Assembly (NCBI GenBank): GCA_943846665.1
Contig: OX044358.1
Coordinates: 62,001 to 126,000 of the forward strand
Source of the DNA: Arcticimaribacter sp002477625
GTDB taxonomy: Bacteria > Bacteroidota > Bacteroidia > Flavobacteriales > Flavobacteriaceae
Reading direction: 5' to 3'
Length of the DNA stretch: 64,000 bases
The position numbers were made by a program, and so were the translations under genes. Of this stretch, positions 1-7,770 are shown in pieces (within the stretch, counting starts at the first letter, position 1; each line of letters opens with the position of its first letter). A model generated the notes under the pieces. That model ran no database searches, had not been told where the DNA came from, and saw nothing but the letters and a program-made list of their open reading frames with translations.

Positions 1-1
1 A

Positions 2-556
2 ACACAGTCAAAATCACAAAAATCAATATTTGAATGGTTGTATTTTCTTGTTATAGGCTTTGTAATTATCTGGGTTTCATATTTTTTAAACATTTTAGAT
101 GATGAAGTTCCTTATGTTATTGGCCCAATTGTATATTCATTAGCAGTATATTTTTTAAGTTACAAGGCATTTCAACTAAAAGCTACAGAAATTGATGGAG
201 AAGTTTTTAAGGAAAATGATAATACTGTTTTATTTGATGAAATCTCTAAATTAATTGTTGACAAAAAATTATATCTAGAATCTGATTTTTCACTTTCAAA
301 ACTGGGTAAATTAATTGGACAAAGTACCCAAAAAACATCTTCGGTTATTAATCAATATGCTAAACAAAACTTTAATGATTTTATCAATTATTATCGAATT
401 CAAGATGCAAAAACACTGCTTGTTAATACCGAGAGTGAGAAATTCACAATTTCTTCAATAGCGTTTGATTCTGGTTTTAATAGTCTGTCTTCTTTTAATA
501 GTGCTTTCAAAAAGTTTGAAGGTATAACACCTTCTATGTATAGAAAATCAACCTAA
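2..556 (+). CDS. AraC-family helix-turn-helix regulator, 5' truncated by window edge
   Basis: The reading frame is open from base 2, so the gene begins outside the window and the TTG at 38 is not its real start. The visible 184 residues contain two hydrophobic membrane spans (about residues 12-60), a linker, and a C-terminal AraC-type DNA-binding domain (about 85-184). That domain shows two helix-turn-helix units and the family ending around GFNSLSSFNSAFKKFEGITP. A membrane part followed by AraC HTH is typical of Bacteroidetes membrane-bound regulators that control neighbouring genes. The gene is visibly richer in A+T than the genes that follow, which hints at accessory origin. The missing N-terminus probably holds more membrane spans. 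The target is unknown. Confidence 0.85.
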   Translation, partial: TQSKSQKSIFEWLYFLVIGFVIIWVSYFLNILDDEVPYVIGPIVYSLAVYFLSYKAFQLKATEIDGEVFKENDNTVLFDEISKLIVDKKLYLESDFSLSKLGKLIGQSTQKTSSVINQYAKQNFNDFINYYRIQDAKTLLVNTESEKFTISSIAFDSGFNSLSSFNSAFKKFEGITPSMYRKST

Positions 557-682
557 TAGTTGAATTGCAGTTTCTAAATTTAAATTCACTACAATTTGAT
601 AATGGTATAATAGGCAAAATTTGTGCTAACAGTTTTGTGTTTTAAGTAAACATGTGTTCTACAGCGTTCTGCGCTAGTCTGT

Positions 683-1072
683 TTAGGCAAACAAACGATG
701 GATCGTTTCTGGTATCCGCAGCAGCTTTTGTGTAGTTGGATCGAGATAGCACCACTGGGTGCTGCATTGGGCCACGAGGGTAGAGGAGTCACCTAGGTAG
801 AATCGGACCTTGCGTTCGCTCATAAAGCCTTTGGTGATTTCTACCTGAGTGAGGACGCGGAGACTATCGCCCAGTTTGGCTTGGCGCTTGTATTCGATGT
901 GGTGGGAGCGAACGACCCAAAGGCCAAAGGCTTCTGTTTTTCCTGCAATCAAGGATTGCCAATGTGCCCCAGCGATGTCCTGCACCCATTGGAGGTATTG
1001 GACATTGTTGACATGCTGTAGTTCGTCTAAGTGAGCTGCGGTAACCCGAATGTTTTGTTCAAAGGGTTCCAT
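683..1072 (-). CDS. Acyl-CoA thioesterase, 4HBT hotdog family (YbgC/FadM-like)
   Basis: This 129-residue protein has the normal length of a single hotdog domain. The N-terminal motif with D16 and HVNN (residues 20-23) matches the 4HBT family, in which the Asp sits near the thioester carbonyl. A second conserved stretch around HIEYKRQAKLGDSL (about 58-71) fits the central helix and strand. It probably hydrolyses short or medium acyl-CoA thioesters in the cytoplasm; the substrate cannot be read from sequence. Its ATG directly abuts the stop codon of the glutamine cyclotransferase gene upstream, so the two are probably co-transcribed. No frameshift or truncation is seen. Confidence 0.85.
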   Translation of the reverse strand: MEPFEQNIRVTAAHLDELQHVNNVQYLQWVQDIAGAHWQSLIAGKTEAFGLWVVRSHHIEYKRQAKLGDSLRVLTQVEITKGFMSERKVRFYLGDSSTLVAQCSTQWCYLDPTTQKLLRIPETIHRLFA

Positions 1073-2095
1073 TTATTTTTTTTGTAGGGTTACTTCAAAC
1101 AGCTTGCTCCAGTTTTTCCCGGTAATAAAAAAGGTTTTTCGTTCGGGATGATAGGCAATACCGTTGAGTACGTCTAGGCCTTGTATTTGTTCTACTTTAT
1201 TCCGCAGCCCCGCAAAATCGATGATCCCATCGACGGCACCGTTCTTGGGGTTGATGATGACAACCACATCTTTTTGCCCCTGATAGGTATTGGCATAAAG
1301 TGTACCCTTCACCCATTCGAGTTCATTGATTTTGGTCAAAATAGTTTTGTGGGTAGTTACTTCTATATAGGAGGTCTCTTTTTGTGTTGCCGCCTCCAAG
1401 GTCCATATTTTCGACGTTCCATCCGACTTATACAACACAGTTCCATCGTTACACAAGCCCCAACCTTCTTTGCTTTGGTCGTAAGTAAAGCTGCGTTCCA
1501 TCGCCATGCTTTCTAAGTCGTAGATAAAGCCGGTGTTTTCTTGCCAGGTTAGTTGTATGATTTTCCCATTGATGAGCGTTAGCCCCTCTCCGAAATAGGT
1601 AGCATCCAAATCAATTTGTTTTTCAATTGCCCCTGTTTTGTAGTTTACCCTTCTCAGACTCGACTTGCCTTTGAGGCCGGTACTCTCATACAAATGCTCT
1701 CCGTCAAACTCTAACCCTTGGGTATAGGCTTGTTTGTCGTGTGGAAATTCATTCACTAGGGTGTAGGTATAGAGGCTTGGTGCTGTTTTGTTTAATAAAC
1801 GCAGATGGGATGTTGCTCGGATTTCTTTTCCTTCAATAAAAACGGCAGCTTCCGTAGGAATATCGCCAAGCAAAGCATCTTCAGGAATAATATAAGGAAC
1901 TGCAATTCGTTCTCCTCTCAAAAAAAACTGAATGGAATCGTAAGCCGTATTTTTTCTGTTTTGAATGGTCAAGTTTAGGGTATCTCCTGTTACAAAAGTC
2001 TTCTGATTGGCTTTTATTTTAAATTTGGGAGCATTGTTTTCATCACCACAGCCTTTGAGGACAATGATAGTCAGGAGCATAGTAATCCATTTCAT
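1073..2095 (-). CDS. Glutamine cyclotransferase (glutaminyl-peptide cyclotransferase family), lipoprotein
   Basis: The protein resembles the five-bladed beta-propeller glutamine cyclotransferases (PF05096). Family features include FPHDKQAYTQGLEFDG, repeated GL/LYES blades and a LNGIAYHPERKTFFITGKNW ending. These enzymes convert N-terminal glutamine to pyroglutamate. The start chosen is the ATG at 2095, giving 340 residues with a lipoprotein signal peptide ending in LKGC (Cys about residue 15), so it is probably anchored in the outer membrane or periplasm. The frame is open further upstream to 2236, but that extension would run through the SRP RNA gene and reads as junk. It lies directly before the thioesterase gene in the same orientation. 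Confidence 0.85.
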   Translation of the reverse strand: MKWITMLLTIIVLKGCGDENNAPKFKIKANQKTFVTGDTLNLTIQNRKNTAYDSIQFFLRGERIAVPYIIPEDALLGDIPTEAAVFIEGKEIRATSHLRLLNKTAPSLYTYTLVNEFPHDKQAYTQGLEFDGEHLYESTGLKGKSSLRRVNYKTGAIEKQIDLDATYFGEGLTLINGKIIQLTWQENTGFIYDLESMAMERSFTYDQSKEGWGLCNDGTVLYKSDGTSKIWTLEAATQKETSYIEVTTHKTILTKINELEWVKGTLYANTYQGQKDVVVIINPKNGAVDGIIDFAGLRNKVEQIQGLDVLNGIAYHPERKTFFITGKNWSKLFEVTLQKK

Positions 2096-2145
2096 AGATA
2101 ATATTTTAGTTAAAAATAGTTTATGAAATTTAGACCACAAAATGA

Positions 2146-2176
2146 TTGTCCAAAAAGAGTTTGCTCTGTATATTTG
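2146..2176 (+). promoter_or_regulatory. Promoter of the SRP RNA (Bacteroidetes sigma type)
   Basis: TTG at 2146-2148, a 20-base spacer and TATATTTG at 2169-2176 match the Bacteroidetes primary sigma consensus (TTG, about 19-20 bases, TAnnTTTG). The box ends four bases before the first base of the SRP RNA terminal stem, the spacing expected for a transcription start. Confidence 0.75.
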
Positions 2177-2180
2177 CATC

Positions 2181-2277
2181 GGGCAAGTTCTACACAACCA
2201 GCTCCTGTTTAATCCCCCAGGGCGGGAACGCAGCAAGGGTAGATGGTCGTAGCGGTGTGATGTAGGTCGCTTGCCCT
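2181..2277 (+). ncRNA. ffs: Signal recognition particle RNA, small bacterial type (4.5S-like)
   Basis: The stretch carries the conserved SRP domain IV: CAGGGCGGGAACGCAGCAAG around 2218-2237 has the tetraloop and asymmetric internal loop bound by Ffh. The ends pair perfectly (GGGCAAG 2181-2187 with CTTGCCC 2270-2276) and are followed by a T7 run, so the terminal stem also works as terminator. The length of about 97 nt is normal for Bacteroidetes. With Ffh it targets nascent membrane and secreted proteins to FtsY and the translocon. The consensus promoter sits immediately upstream. A covariance-model search for bacterial small SRP RNA would confirm the exact ends. Confidence 0.93.
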
Positions 2278-2297
2278 TTTTTTCTTTACAAACGCTT

Positions 2298-3104
2298 ATG
2301 AATCAAGTCGTATTAGTTACAGGCGCTTCTTCAGGTTTAGGAAAATCGATCGCATTTCACTTACACAGTCTCGGCTATACCGTCTACGGAACAAGTAGAA
2401 ATCCTAAACAATATTCCAAGAAATTTCCTTTTACTTTAGTACAACTCGACGTTACCCAAAAAGACTCGATTGCTCAATTGGTTCAAACCATAGAAAAAAA
2501 AGAACAGCGCATTGATGTGCTAATCAATAATGCTGGTGTTGGGATTACCGGTCCGGTTGAAGAAACTTCTTTGAATGCCATGCGTGCCAATTTCGAAACC
2601 AATTTTTTTGGCCCTTTGGCTATGATTCAAGCGATTCTCCACATCATGCGAAAGCATGCCGATGGAACCATCATCAACATAACGTCTATTGCGGGATCTA
2701 TGGGACTTCCTTTCCGAGGAGCTTATTCTGCGTCAAAAGGCGCCTTGAATATCATAAGTGAGGCGCTGCGTATGGAAATTGCTGCTCAAGGAATTCGAGT
2801 CTTGACTTTAGCGCCAGGAGATTATGCAACGGATATTGCATCGAGACGGTACCACGAAGCAGTAATAGATCATTCTCCTTATAAAACCACCTATCAAGAA
2901 AGTCTGGATACTATGGACACGCATGTCGATTCTGGAAATGATCCCAAGGAAGTTGCTGTAAAAGTCGCTGCTTTACTTCGTAAGAAAAACCCTAAACCTC
3001 ATTATGTCGTGGGTTCCTTTCTACAGAAATTTTCGATAACCCTAAAAAAGTTCCTTCCTCAAAAAGCGTACGAAAAACTCCTAAAGAATCATTATAAACT
3101 CTAA
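2298..3104 (+). CDS. Short-chain dehydrogenase/reductase (classical SDR)
   Basis: A 268-residue NAD(P)-dependent oxidoreductase with a Rossmann fold. The cofactor motif TGASSGLG lies at residues 8-15, NNAG at 77-80, and the catalytic Ser near 130 is followed by Y143 and K147 (YSASK). ATG 2298 is chosen because translation from the earlier frame start at 2271 would begin inside the SRP RNA terminator. The gene follows the SRP RNA by about 20 bases and may rely on read-through or a weak promoter. The C-terminal 60 residues are basic and hydrophobic, as in membrane-associated SDRs that use lipid-like or steroid-like substrates. The substrate is unknown. Confidence 0.9.
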   Translation: MNQVVLVTGASSGLGKSIAFHLHSLGYTVYGTSRNPKQYSKKFPFTLVQLDVTQKDSIAQLVQTIEKKEQRIDVLINNAGVGITGPVEETSLNAMRANFETNFFGPLAMIQAILHIMRKHADGTIINITSIAGSMGLPFRGAYSASKGALNIISEALRMEIAAQGIRVLTLAPGDYATDIASRRYHEAVIDHSPYKTTYQESLDTMDTHVDSGNDPKEVAVKVAALLRKKNPKPHYVVGSFLQKFSITLKKFLPQKAYEKLLKNHYKL

Positions 3105-3109
3105 TTTTG
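3102..3109 (+). promoter_or_regulatory. Possible -7 box for the transaldolase-family gene
   Basis: TAATTTTG matches TAnnTTTG and overlaps the SDR stop codon, 16 bases before the next ATG. No clear -33 TTG is found at the expected distance, so this is tentative. Confidence 0.4.
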
Positions 3110-3125
3110 CATTAAACTTTAATTT

Positions 3126-3779
3126 ATGAAATTTTTTATTGACACTGCCAACCTCGATCAAATCAAAGAAGCCCAAGCCCTTGGGGTTTTAGATGGTGTA
3201 ACCACCAATCCATCGCTTATGGCTAAAGAAGGAATTACAGGACGTGATAACATTTTAAAGCATTATGTTGCTATTTGTGAGGCTGTTGAAGGAGACGTGT
3301 CTGCTGAAGTAATTGCAACCGATATCGATGGAATGATCAGAGAAGGAGAGGAGCTCGCTTCTTTGCATCCGCAGATTGTTGTAAAAATTCCCATGATTGA
3401 AGACGGAATCAAAGCCTTAAAATATTTTTCTGACCAAGGAATACGCACCAACTGTACGTTGATTTTTTCAGCTGGACAAGCCTTATTAGCCGCAAAAGCG
3501 GGCGCATCTTACGTTTCTCCATTTATCGGACGTTTAGACGATATTTCTACCGATGGTTTGAATTTGATTCAAGAGATTAGAGATATTTATGACAACTACG
3601 ACTTTGGAACTGAAATTCTTGCTGCTTCTGTTCGCCATACCATGCACATCATCGACTGCGCAAAAATTGGTGCTGATGTAATGACTGGACCTTTAAGTTC
3701 AATTAAAGGTTTAATGAAACATCCCCTTACAGACAGTGGATTAGCTCAATTCTTAGCCGATCATCAAAAAGGAAACTAA
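3126..3779 (+). CDS. Transaldolase / fructose-6-phosphate aldolase family (MipB/TalC type)
   Basis: A 217-residue single-domain TIM-barrel class I aldolase, the size of the small FSA/MipB subfamily. TTNPS (26-30) and the Schiff-base lysine K87 in VVKIPM are intact. The motif SPFIGRLDD has Phe (F133) where E. coli FsaA has the Tyr linked with fructose-6-phosphate aldolase activity. From what is known of the family, this favours true transaldolase activity in the non-oxidative pentose phosphate pathway. It acts in the cytoplasm. The gene is convergent with tag, and the stop regions overlap by four bases. The reaction assignment between transaldolase and aldolase is inference. Confidence 0.9.
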   Translation: MKFFIDTANLDQIKEAQALGVLDGVTTNPSLMAKEGITGRDNILKHYVAICEAVEGDVSAEVIATDIDGMIREGEELASLHPQIVVKIPMIEDGIKALKYFSDQGIRTNCTLIFSAGQALLAAKAGASYVSPFIGRLDDISTDGLNLIQEIRDIYDNYDFGTEILAASVRHTMHIIDCAKIGADVMTGPLSSIKGLMKHPLTDSGLAQFLADHQKGN

Positions 3780-4336
3780 ACCTTTTTTATATACCATTTA
3801 GGGTGCGCAGCTAGGACTTTTTCGTAGATAGAGCACCCTTTTTCATGCGCTCCTTCTAGATAACCGTTCCCCATCAAAAATTCTTTGGTGATCTCTTTCC
3901 CTGTGAATTTAAAAATTGTTTTGAACAACTTAATCCATTCATCAACAGCGAGCGGATGCTTCTTATTCAACCAATTTTCAAAAGAACCGGCTGTTTTTTG
4001 CAGGCTTAGAATTTGGTTGGCATTGTGAATGATTGCTGTGATTTTGCCTCGCATCCTTATAATTCCAGAATTCCCTAATAGGGTTGATATATCGTCTTCT
4101 GTAAAAGCTGCTACTGCTTCTATGTCAAAATTCGCATAGGCTTTCCGAATCGAATCTTTTTTATTTAAAACGGTATCCCATGACAAACCTGCCTGATTGA
4201 TTTCGAGAATGAGACTCCCAAAGAGCTCGTTGTCGTTTTTAGCTTTAAAACCGTATTCGGTGTCGTGGTAGACCTTGTGTGTATCAGATAACGTACCATT
4301 GACTGCCGAAGTGCAATAGGAGTTTACTACGTCCAT
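3776..4336 (-). CDS. tag: DNA-3-methyladenine glycosylase I
   Basis: A 186-residue protein of normal length for Tag, which removes 3-methyladenine from alkylated DNA in base-excision repair. Recognisable family stretches are VYHDTEYG, the QAGLSWDTVLNKK substrate-pocket helix and GIIRMRGKI in the helix-hairpin-helix region. The C-terminal HEKGC keeps the His-x3-Cys half of the zinc site, and a Cys near residue 8 plus the His in VYHD could supply the rest. The start overlaps the stop of the upstream lipoprotein gene (TAATG), so the two are translationally coupled. No damage is visible. Confidence 0.9.
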   Translation of the reverse strand: MDVVNSYCTSAVNGTLSDTHKVYHDTEYGFKAKNDNELFGSLILEINQAGLSWDTVLNKKDSIRKAYANFDIEAVAAFTEDDISTLLGNSGIIRMRGKITAIIHNANQILSLQKTAGSFENWLNKKHPLAVDEWIKLFKTIFKFTGKEITKEFLMGNGYLEGAHEKGCSIYEKVLAAHPKWYIKKV

Positions 4337-5718
4337 TAGGGGCTGTTTTTCTCTAAAATTTCTTTAAAGTTCGGGGCGTAAAAGTTACCAAATCCTTCTA
4401 GTATTGTTCCGTTTTCATCGATTACAATTCCCTTGTTTAGTAGGGTTAACACCCATTTATTACTAGCGTCTTCAAAATCTACAAAGGCGTATTGATTCGA
4501 GGGATCAATTTCCATTACCTTCTGGTAATCCTGTACCAGTTTATTATAGGGTTGAATGCAAATCCCAACATAGCGGTATCCTGGAAATTCTTTCTCATAT
4601 TGTTTTACACGATCTTGTGTTTTTTTGTAATGATTCATCTGGGTCTGCGACCAAAAGTAAATAACCGTTGAACTTCCTTTCAAAGCCGAAAGACTCGATG
4701 TTTTTTGAAAATTTGTGTCTTCAAGTGTGATTTCGGGCAGTGTCTTGTTTACCTGCATTTTCTGCAACGATGCCTGAAGACTCATGATCTCAAGTACATA
4801 TTCTGGAGATGTATTAACCGAAATAAAATATTTTAAAAAGCGATCGTGCTCCTTGAAGTTTTTAAAATTAATGAGTTCTTCATATGCTACAGAACGGGCA
4901 AGATTGTTTCTTAAATCTTCGGTTGCTATCAATTTGTCGATAATGGTTAAACGTCTAATATTAAAATCAGTACTGTTCTTTGCCTGAAAAAAGCTTTCCC
5001 CAGCCAAGAGGGCTTCTTGACTCAAAAAGTTTAGCATATACGTTATGTAGGGATCGAAAAAGGCTAAATCTCGTTCTCCATAATTCAGGTATTTTCTGAA
5101 ATTGAAGTAGGTGCTGTCTTGTTTTTTTATTTGCTCTTCCCCTCTAATCAGGGCGTAGCGTTCTTTTCTGTTGGCATAAGGATATACATAAGCAGCCTGT
5201 GAAATAATCTTTGCTCTAGGAGTAAGTTGGTTTAATGAATCAAAACGGATCCAATTCTTTTTCTTTTCTTCCAGTAAGGAATCGATTACTTTACCAAATT
5301 TGAAACTGTTTTGAGCGTATTGGGAGGATAAAAAACTGGTTTCGCGTTGCAGAGACAAATAGATTTCCATCAAGAAATTATTTTTGGCAGAACCCCGTCC
5401 AGAAAAAACTAGAGAGGAGTCGAAATCGGTGGTGTTGGTTCTGAACCAGAGGCTATCGCCTTTTTCTAAGATTAAATTTTGGCTTTCGGGAAAATGTTCG
5501 AATTTATAAATCCCGTATTGAAGAGAGTCGTAGCTTATCGAAAAGCGATTTTTCTCATCTAAAACAAGGGTGTCCAGTAGTTTGTTGTTTTTGTACAGCG
5601 ATACTTTTTCGGAAGAGGGATTGATTATTTGACCCCCTAAAAAAACACCATCTGGAGTGGAATCGGAAGTACAAGAGCAAATGCAAAACAATAAACCAAT
5701 ATAAAATCCCTTTTTCAT
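4336..5718 (-). CDS. Lipoprotein with a thioredoxin-like domain lacking the CxxC motif
   Basis: The 460-residue protein begins with a lipoprotein signal peptide (Cys cluster ICSC at about residues 13-16). An N-terminal beta-rich DUF4369-like part, a long helical middle region and a C-terminal thioredoxin-like fold (about 330-460) follow. The strand STVIYFWSQ is where TlpA-like proteins carry WCxxC, but here the following residues are TQMNHYKK with no cysteine. The thioredoxin fold is therefore probably not redox active; a chaperone or binding role is possible but unproven. It shares an operon with tag downstream. Similar DUF4369/AhpC-TSA lipoproteins are common in Bacteroidetes. Confidence 0.75.
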   Translation of the reverse strand: MKKGFYIGLLFCICSCTSDSTPDGVFLGGQIINPSSEKVSLYKNNKLLDTLVLDEKNRFSISYDSLQYGIYKFEHFPESQNLILEKGDSLWFRTNTTDFDSSLVFSGRGSAKNNFLMEIYLSLQRETSFLSSQYAQNSFKFGKVIDSLLEEKKKNWIRFDSLNQLTPRAKIISQAAYVYPYANRKERYALIRGEEQIKKQDSTYFNFRKYLNYGERDLAFFDPYITYMLNFLSQEALLAGESFFQAKNSTDFNIRRLTIIDKLIATEDLRNNLARSVAYEELINFKNFKEHDRFLKYFISVNTSPEYVLEIMSLQASLQKMQVNKTLPEITLEDTNFQKTSSLSALKGSSTVIYFWSQTQMNHYKKTQDRVKQYEKEFPGYRYVGICIQPYNKLVQDYQKVMEIDPSNQYAFVDFEDASNKWVLTLLNKGIVIDENGTILEGFGNFYAPNFKEILEKNSP

Positions 5719-5782
5719 TTATTCCCTTCGTTTACATAGACAAATAAACCACCATATTTGATACCACAAGTTAAAAAAAATA

Positions 5783-5812
5783 TTGATTACGCTATCTATT
5801 TGCTTACTTTTG
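5783..5812 (+). promoter_or_regulatory. Promoter of the ABC-F gene
   Basis: TTG at 5783-5785, a 19-base spacer and TACTTTTG at 5805-5812 fit the Bacteroidetes consensus. The predicted start lies near 5818, giving a leader of about 16 bases before ATG 5834. Confidence 0.7.
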
Positions 5813-5833
5813 CGCTATTAAAAAAAATGATTT

Positions 5834-7459
5834 ATGTTATCTGTTTCTAATCTATCGGTACAATTTGGTAAACGCGTTCTCTTCGACGATGTAAACGTCA
5901 CTTTTTCTGGCGCAAATTGTTATGGAATCATCGGAGCCAATGGAGCAGGTAAATCTACTTTTTTAAAAATCATTTCGGGTCAACAAGAAGCCAATTCAGG
6001 ATCGGTTCATTTAGAACCCGGAAAGCGCTTATCTGTTTTAGAACAGAACCACAATGCTTTCGATGATTATACAGTCTTAGATACGGTCCTAAGAGGAAAT
6101 AAGGAGCTTTTTAAGGTTAAAGCAGAAATGGATGCCATCTATGCTAAAGAAGATTTTTCGGATGCAGACGGTGATCGGGTAGGAGCCTTGCAGGTTATTT
6201 TTGAAGAAATGAATGGTTGGAATGCCGACAGTGAGGCTGCTACCTTGCTTTCGCATCTCGAAATTCCCCCTACACTTCATTACAACATGATGGTTGATTT
6301 GGATGGAGTACAAAAAGTTCGTGTTTTACTTGCGCAAGCCTTGTTTGGAAATCCTGATGTTTTAATCATGGATGAGCCTACCAATGACTTGGATTATGAA
6401 ACCATTGCGTGGTTGGAACAATTTCTTGCAAATTATGATCATACCGTAATTGTTGTATCGCATGATCGACATTTCCTAGATGCAGTTTGTACCCATATTT
6501 CGGATATTGATTTTGGGAAAATAAACCATTTCTCTGGAAATTATACTTTTTGGTACGAATCAAGTCAATTAGCAGCTCGTCAGCGTGCACAACAGAATAA
6601 AAAAGGAGAAGAGAAGAAAAAAGAACTCCAAGAGTTTATAGCCCGATTTTCTGCTAACGTTGCTAAGTCTAAACAGGCGACCTCACGTAAAAAGATGATT
6701 GAGAAACTGAATATTGAAGAAATTAAACCTTCCTCCAGACGCTATCCTGCCATCATATTCGAACAAGATCGAGAAGCTGGAGATCAGATTCTTAACATAG
6801 AAAACCTCTCCTATGTTCAAGAGGGAGAAACATTATTCAGTAAGGTTAATCTCAATCTTGGAAAGGCGGATAAAGTAGTGGTTTATTCGAAAGATTCGCG
6901 AGCTGTTACTGCTTTTTATGAAATCCTAAATGGAGAGAAAAAAGCTGCTACCGGTAAATTCCAATGGGGAGTTACTACGGGGCAAGCCTACCTTCCCCTT
7001 GATCATGATTCTTATTTTGAGGATGGGGAACTCAATTTAGTAGATTGGTTACGTCAATTTGCGCAAACCGAAGAAGAACGCGAAGAAGTATATATCCGTG
7101 GTTTCTTAGGGAAGATGATTTTTAGTGGAGAAGAAGCATTGAAAAAATCTGATGTGTTGTCAGGAGGTGAAAAAGTTCGTTGTATGTTGTCGAAAATGAT
7201 GATGAGTAGATCGAATGTACTTTTGATGGATGAACCTACGAACCATTTGGATTTAGAATCCATTACTGCATTGAACAATGCCCTTACAAACTTCAAAGGA
7301 ACCCTTTTGTTTACTACACACGATCATGCGTTTGCTCAAACGGTTGGTACACGAATTGTTGAACTTACTCCCAAAGGGGTTATCGATCGTTTTATGACTT
7401 TTGATGAATATATGACGGATCCAAAATTAAAGGAAATGCGACTGAAAATGTACGCCTAG
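5834..7459 (+). CDS. ABC-F family ATPase (YbiT-like, soluble)
   Basis: The 541-residue protein has two ABC ATPase domains and no membrane spans, as in ABC-F proteins that act on the ribosome. Domain 1 has Walker A GANGAGKST (34-42), a degenerate signature LDGVQ (156-160) and Walker B LIMDEPTNDLD (177-187). A charged linker rich in Lys, Glu and Gln (about 250-310) follows. Domain 2 lacks a Walker A (VVVYSKDSRAVTA) but has LSGGEKVR (442-449) and LLMDEPTNHLD. The intact Walker A and intact signature belong to the same composite ATP site, and the two degenerate motifs to the other, so one site is probably catalytic and one not. The exact translational role is unknown. It is transcribed alone from its own promoter. 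Confidence 0.9.
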   Translation: MLSVSNLSVQFGKRVLFDDVNVTFSGANCYGIIGANGAGKSTFLKIISGQQEANSGSVHLEPGKRLSVLEQNHNAFDDYTVLDTVLRGNKELFKVKAEMDAIYAKEDFSDADGDRVGALQVIFEEMNGWNADSEAATLLSHLEIPPTLHYNMMVDLDGVQKVRVLLAQALFGNPDVLIMDEPTNDLDYETIAWLEQFLANYDHTVIVVSHDRHFLDAVCTHISDIDFGKINHFSGNYTFWYESSQLAARQRAQQNKKGEEKKKELQEFIARFSANVAKSKQATSRKKMIEKLNIEEIKPSSRRYPAIIFEQDREAGDQILNIENLSYVQEGETLFSKVNLNLGKADKVVVYSKDSRAVTAFYEILNGEKKAATGKFQWGVTTGQAYLPLDHDSYFEDGELNLVDWLRQFAQTEEEREEVYIRGFLGKMIFSGEEALKKSDVLSGGEKVRCMLSKMMMSRSNVLLMDEPTNHLDLESITALNNALTNFKGTLLFTTHDHAFAQTVGTRIVELTPKGVIDRFMTFDEYMTDPKLKEMRLKMYA

Positions 7460-7500
7460 ACATCAGTCAAACCCTTAAGACTATTTTTAGAATTATTTTT

Positions 7501-7530
7501 TTGGAGAGCAACTAGAAAATACTACATTTG
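7501..7530 (+). promoter_or_regulatory. Consensus promoter with no gene downstream
   Basis: TTG at 7501-7503, a 19-base spacer and TACATTTG at 7523-7530 fit the Bacteroidetes promoter consensus as well as the SRP RNA promoter does. The only convincing protein genes nearby are the end of the ABC-F gene and the 3' end of the oppositely oriented symporter, so it may drive a short RNA or transcription antisense to the symporter. Confidence 0.55.
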
Positions 7531-7535
7531 AGATG

Positions 7536-7662
7536 CCTTAAATTTTTATTTCAAATACTTTACTTAAAGTATACACTGCTTCGTATAGAAACAAGCACCT
7601 TTTGCATTTTAATTTTCGGCAAAGTTCAATTACAGCATACCCACGGTTAATGGGTTAATTGA
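7536..7662 (+). other. Structured intergenic stretch, candidate small RNA
   Basis: This lies in the 7460-7770 gap, where I recognise no protein gene. Four inverted repeats follow the promoter. They are an 18-base palindrome at 7555-7572 (ATACTTTA, CT, TAAAGTAT), a short TATAC/GTATA stem at about 7570-7587, TTTGC/GCAAA at 7601-7605 and 7619-7623, and a longer hairpin at 7626-7662 (TCAATTA with TAATTGA enclosing CCCA with TGGG). No T-run terminator follows on the plus strand, so the 3' end is unclear. The remaining bases 7663-7770 hold nothing I recognise. The structure does not match any riboswitch or housekeeping RNA that I know. Confidence 0.35.
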
Positions 7663-7770
7663 GCAAAGTAAAAAAGTTAACGATCTGCCAGAGATGTTGA
7701 GGGTAAATACGGAAAGTAGGTTTTGGGGTCTTTTCCCTCGAGAACATTTCTGGTTTCGTTAATTTATTCT

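Noticed and set aside
589..792. 67-residue minus-strand frame
   Set aside because: It overlaps the end of the thioesterase gene on the same strand in another frame and resembles no family.
2096..2236. N-terminal extension of the glutamine cyclotransferase to 387 residues
   Set aside because: The extension would run antisense through the SRP RNA gene and has no signal peptide; the ATG at 2095 gives a normal lipoprotein.
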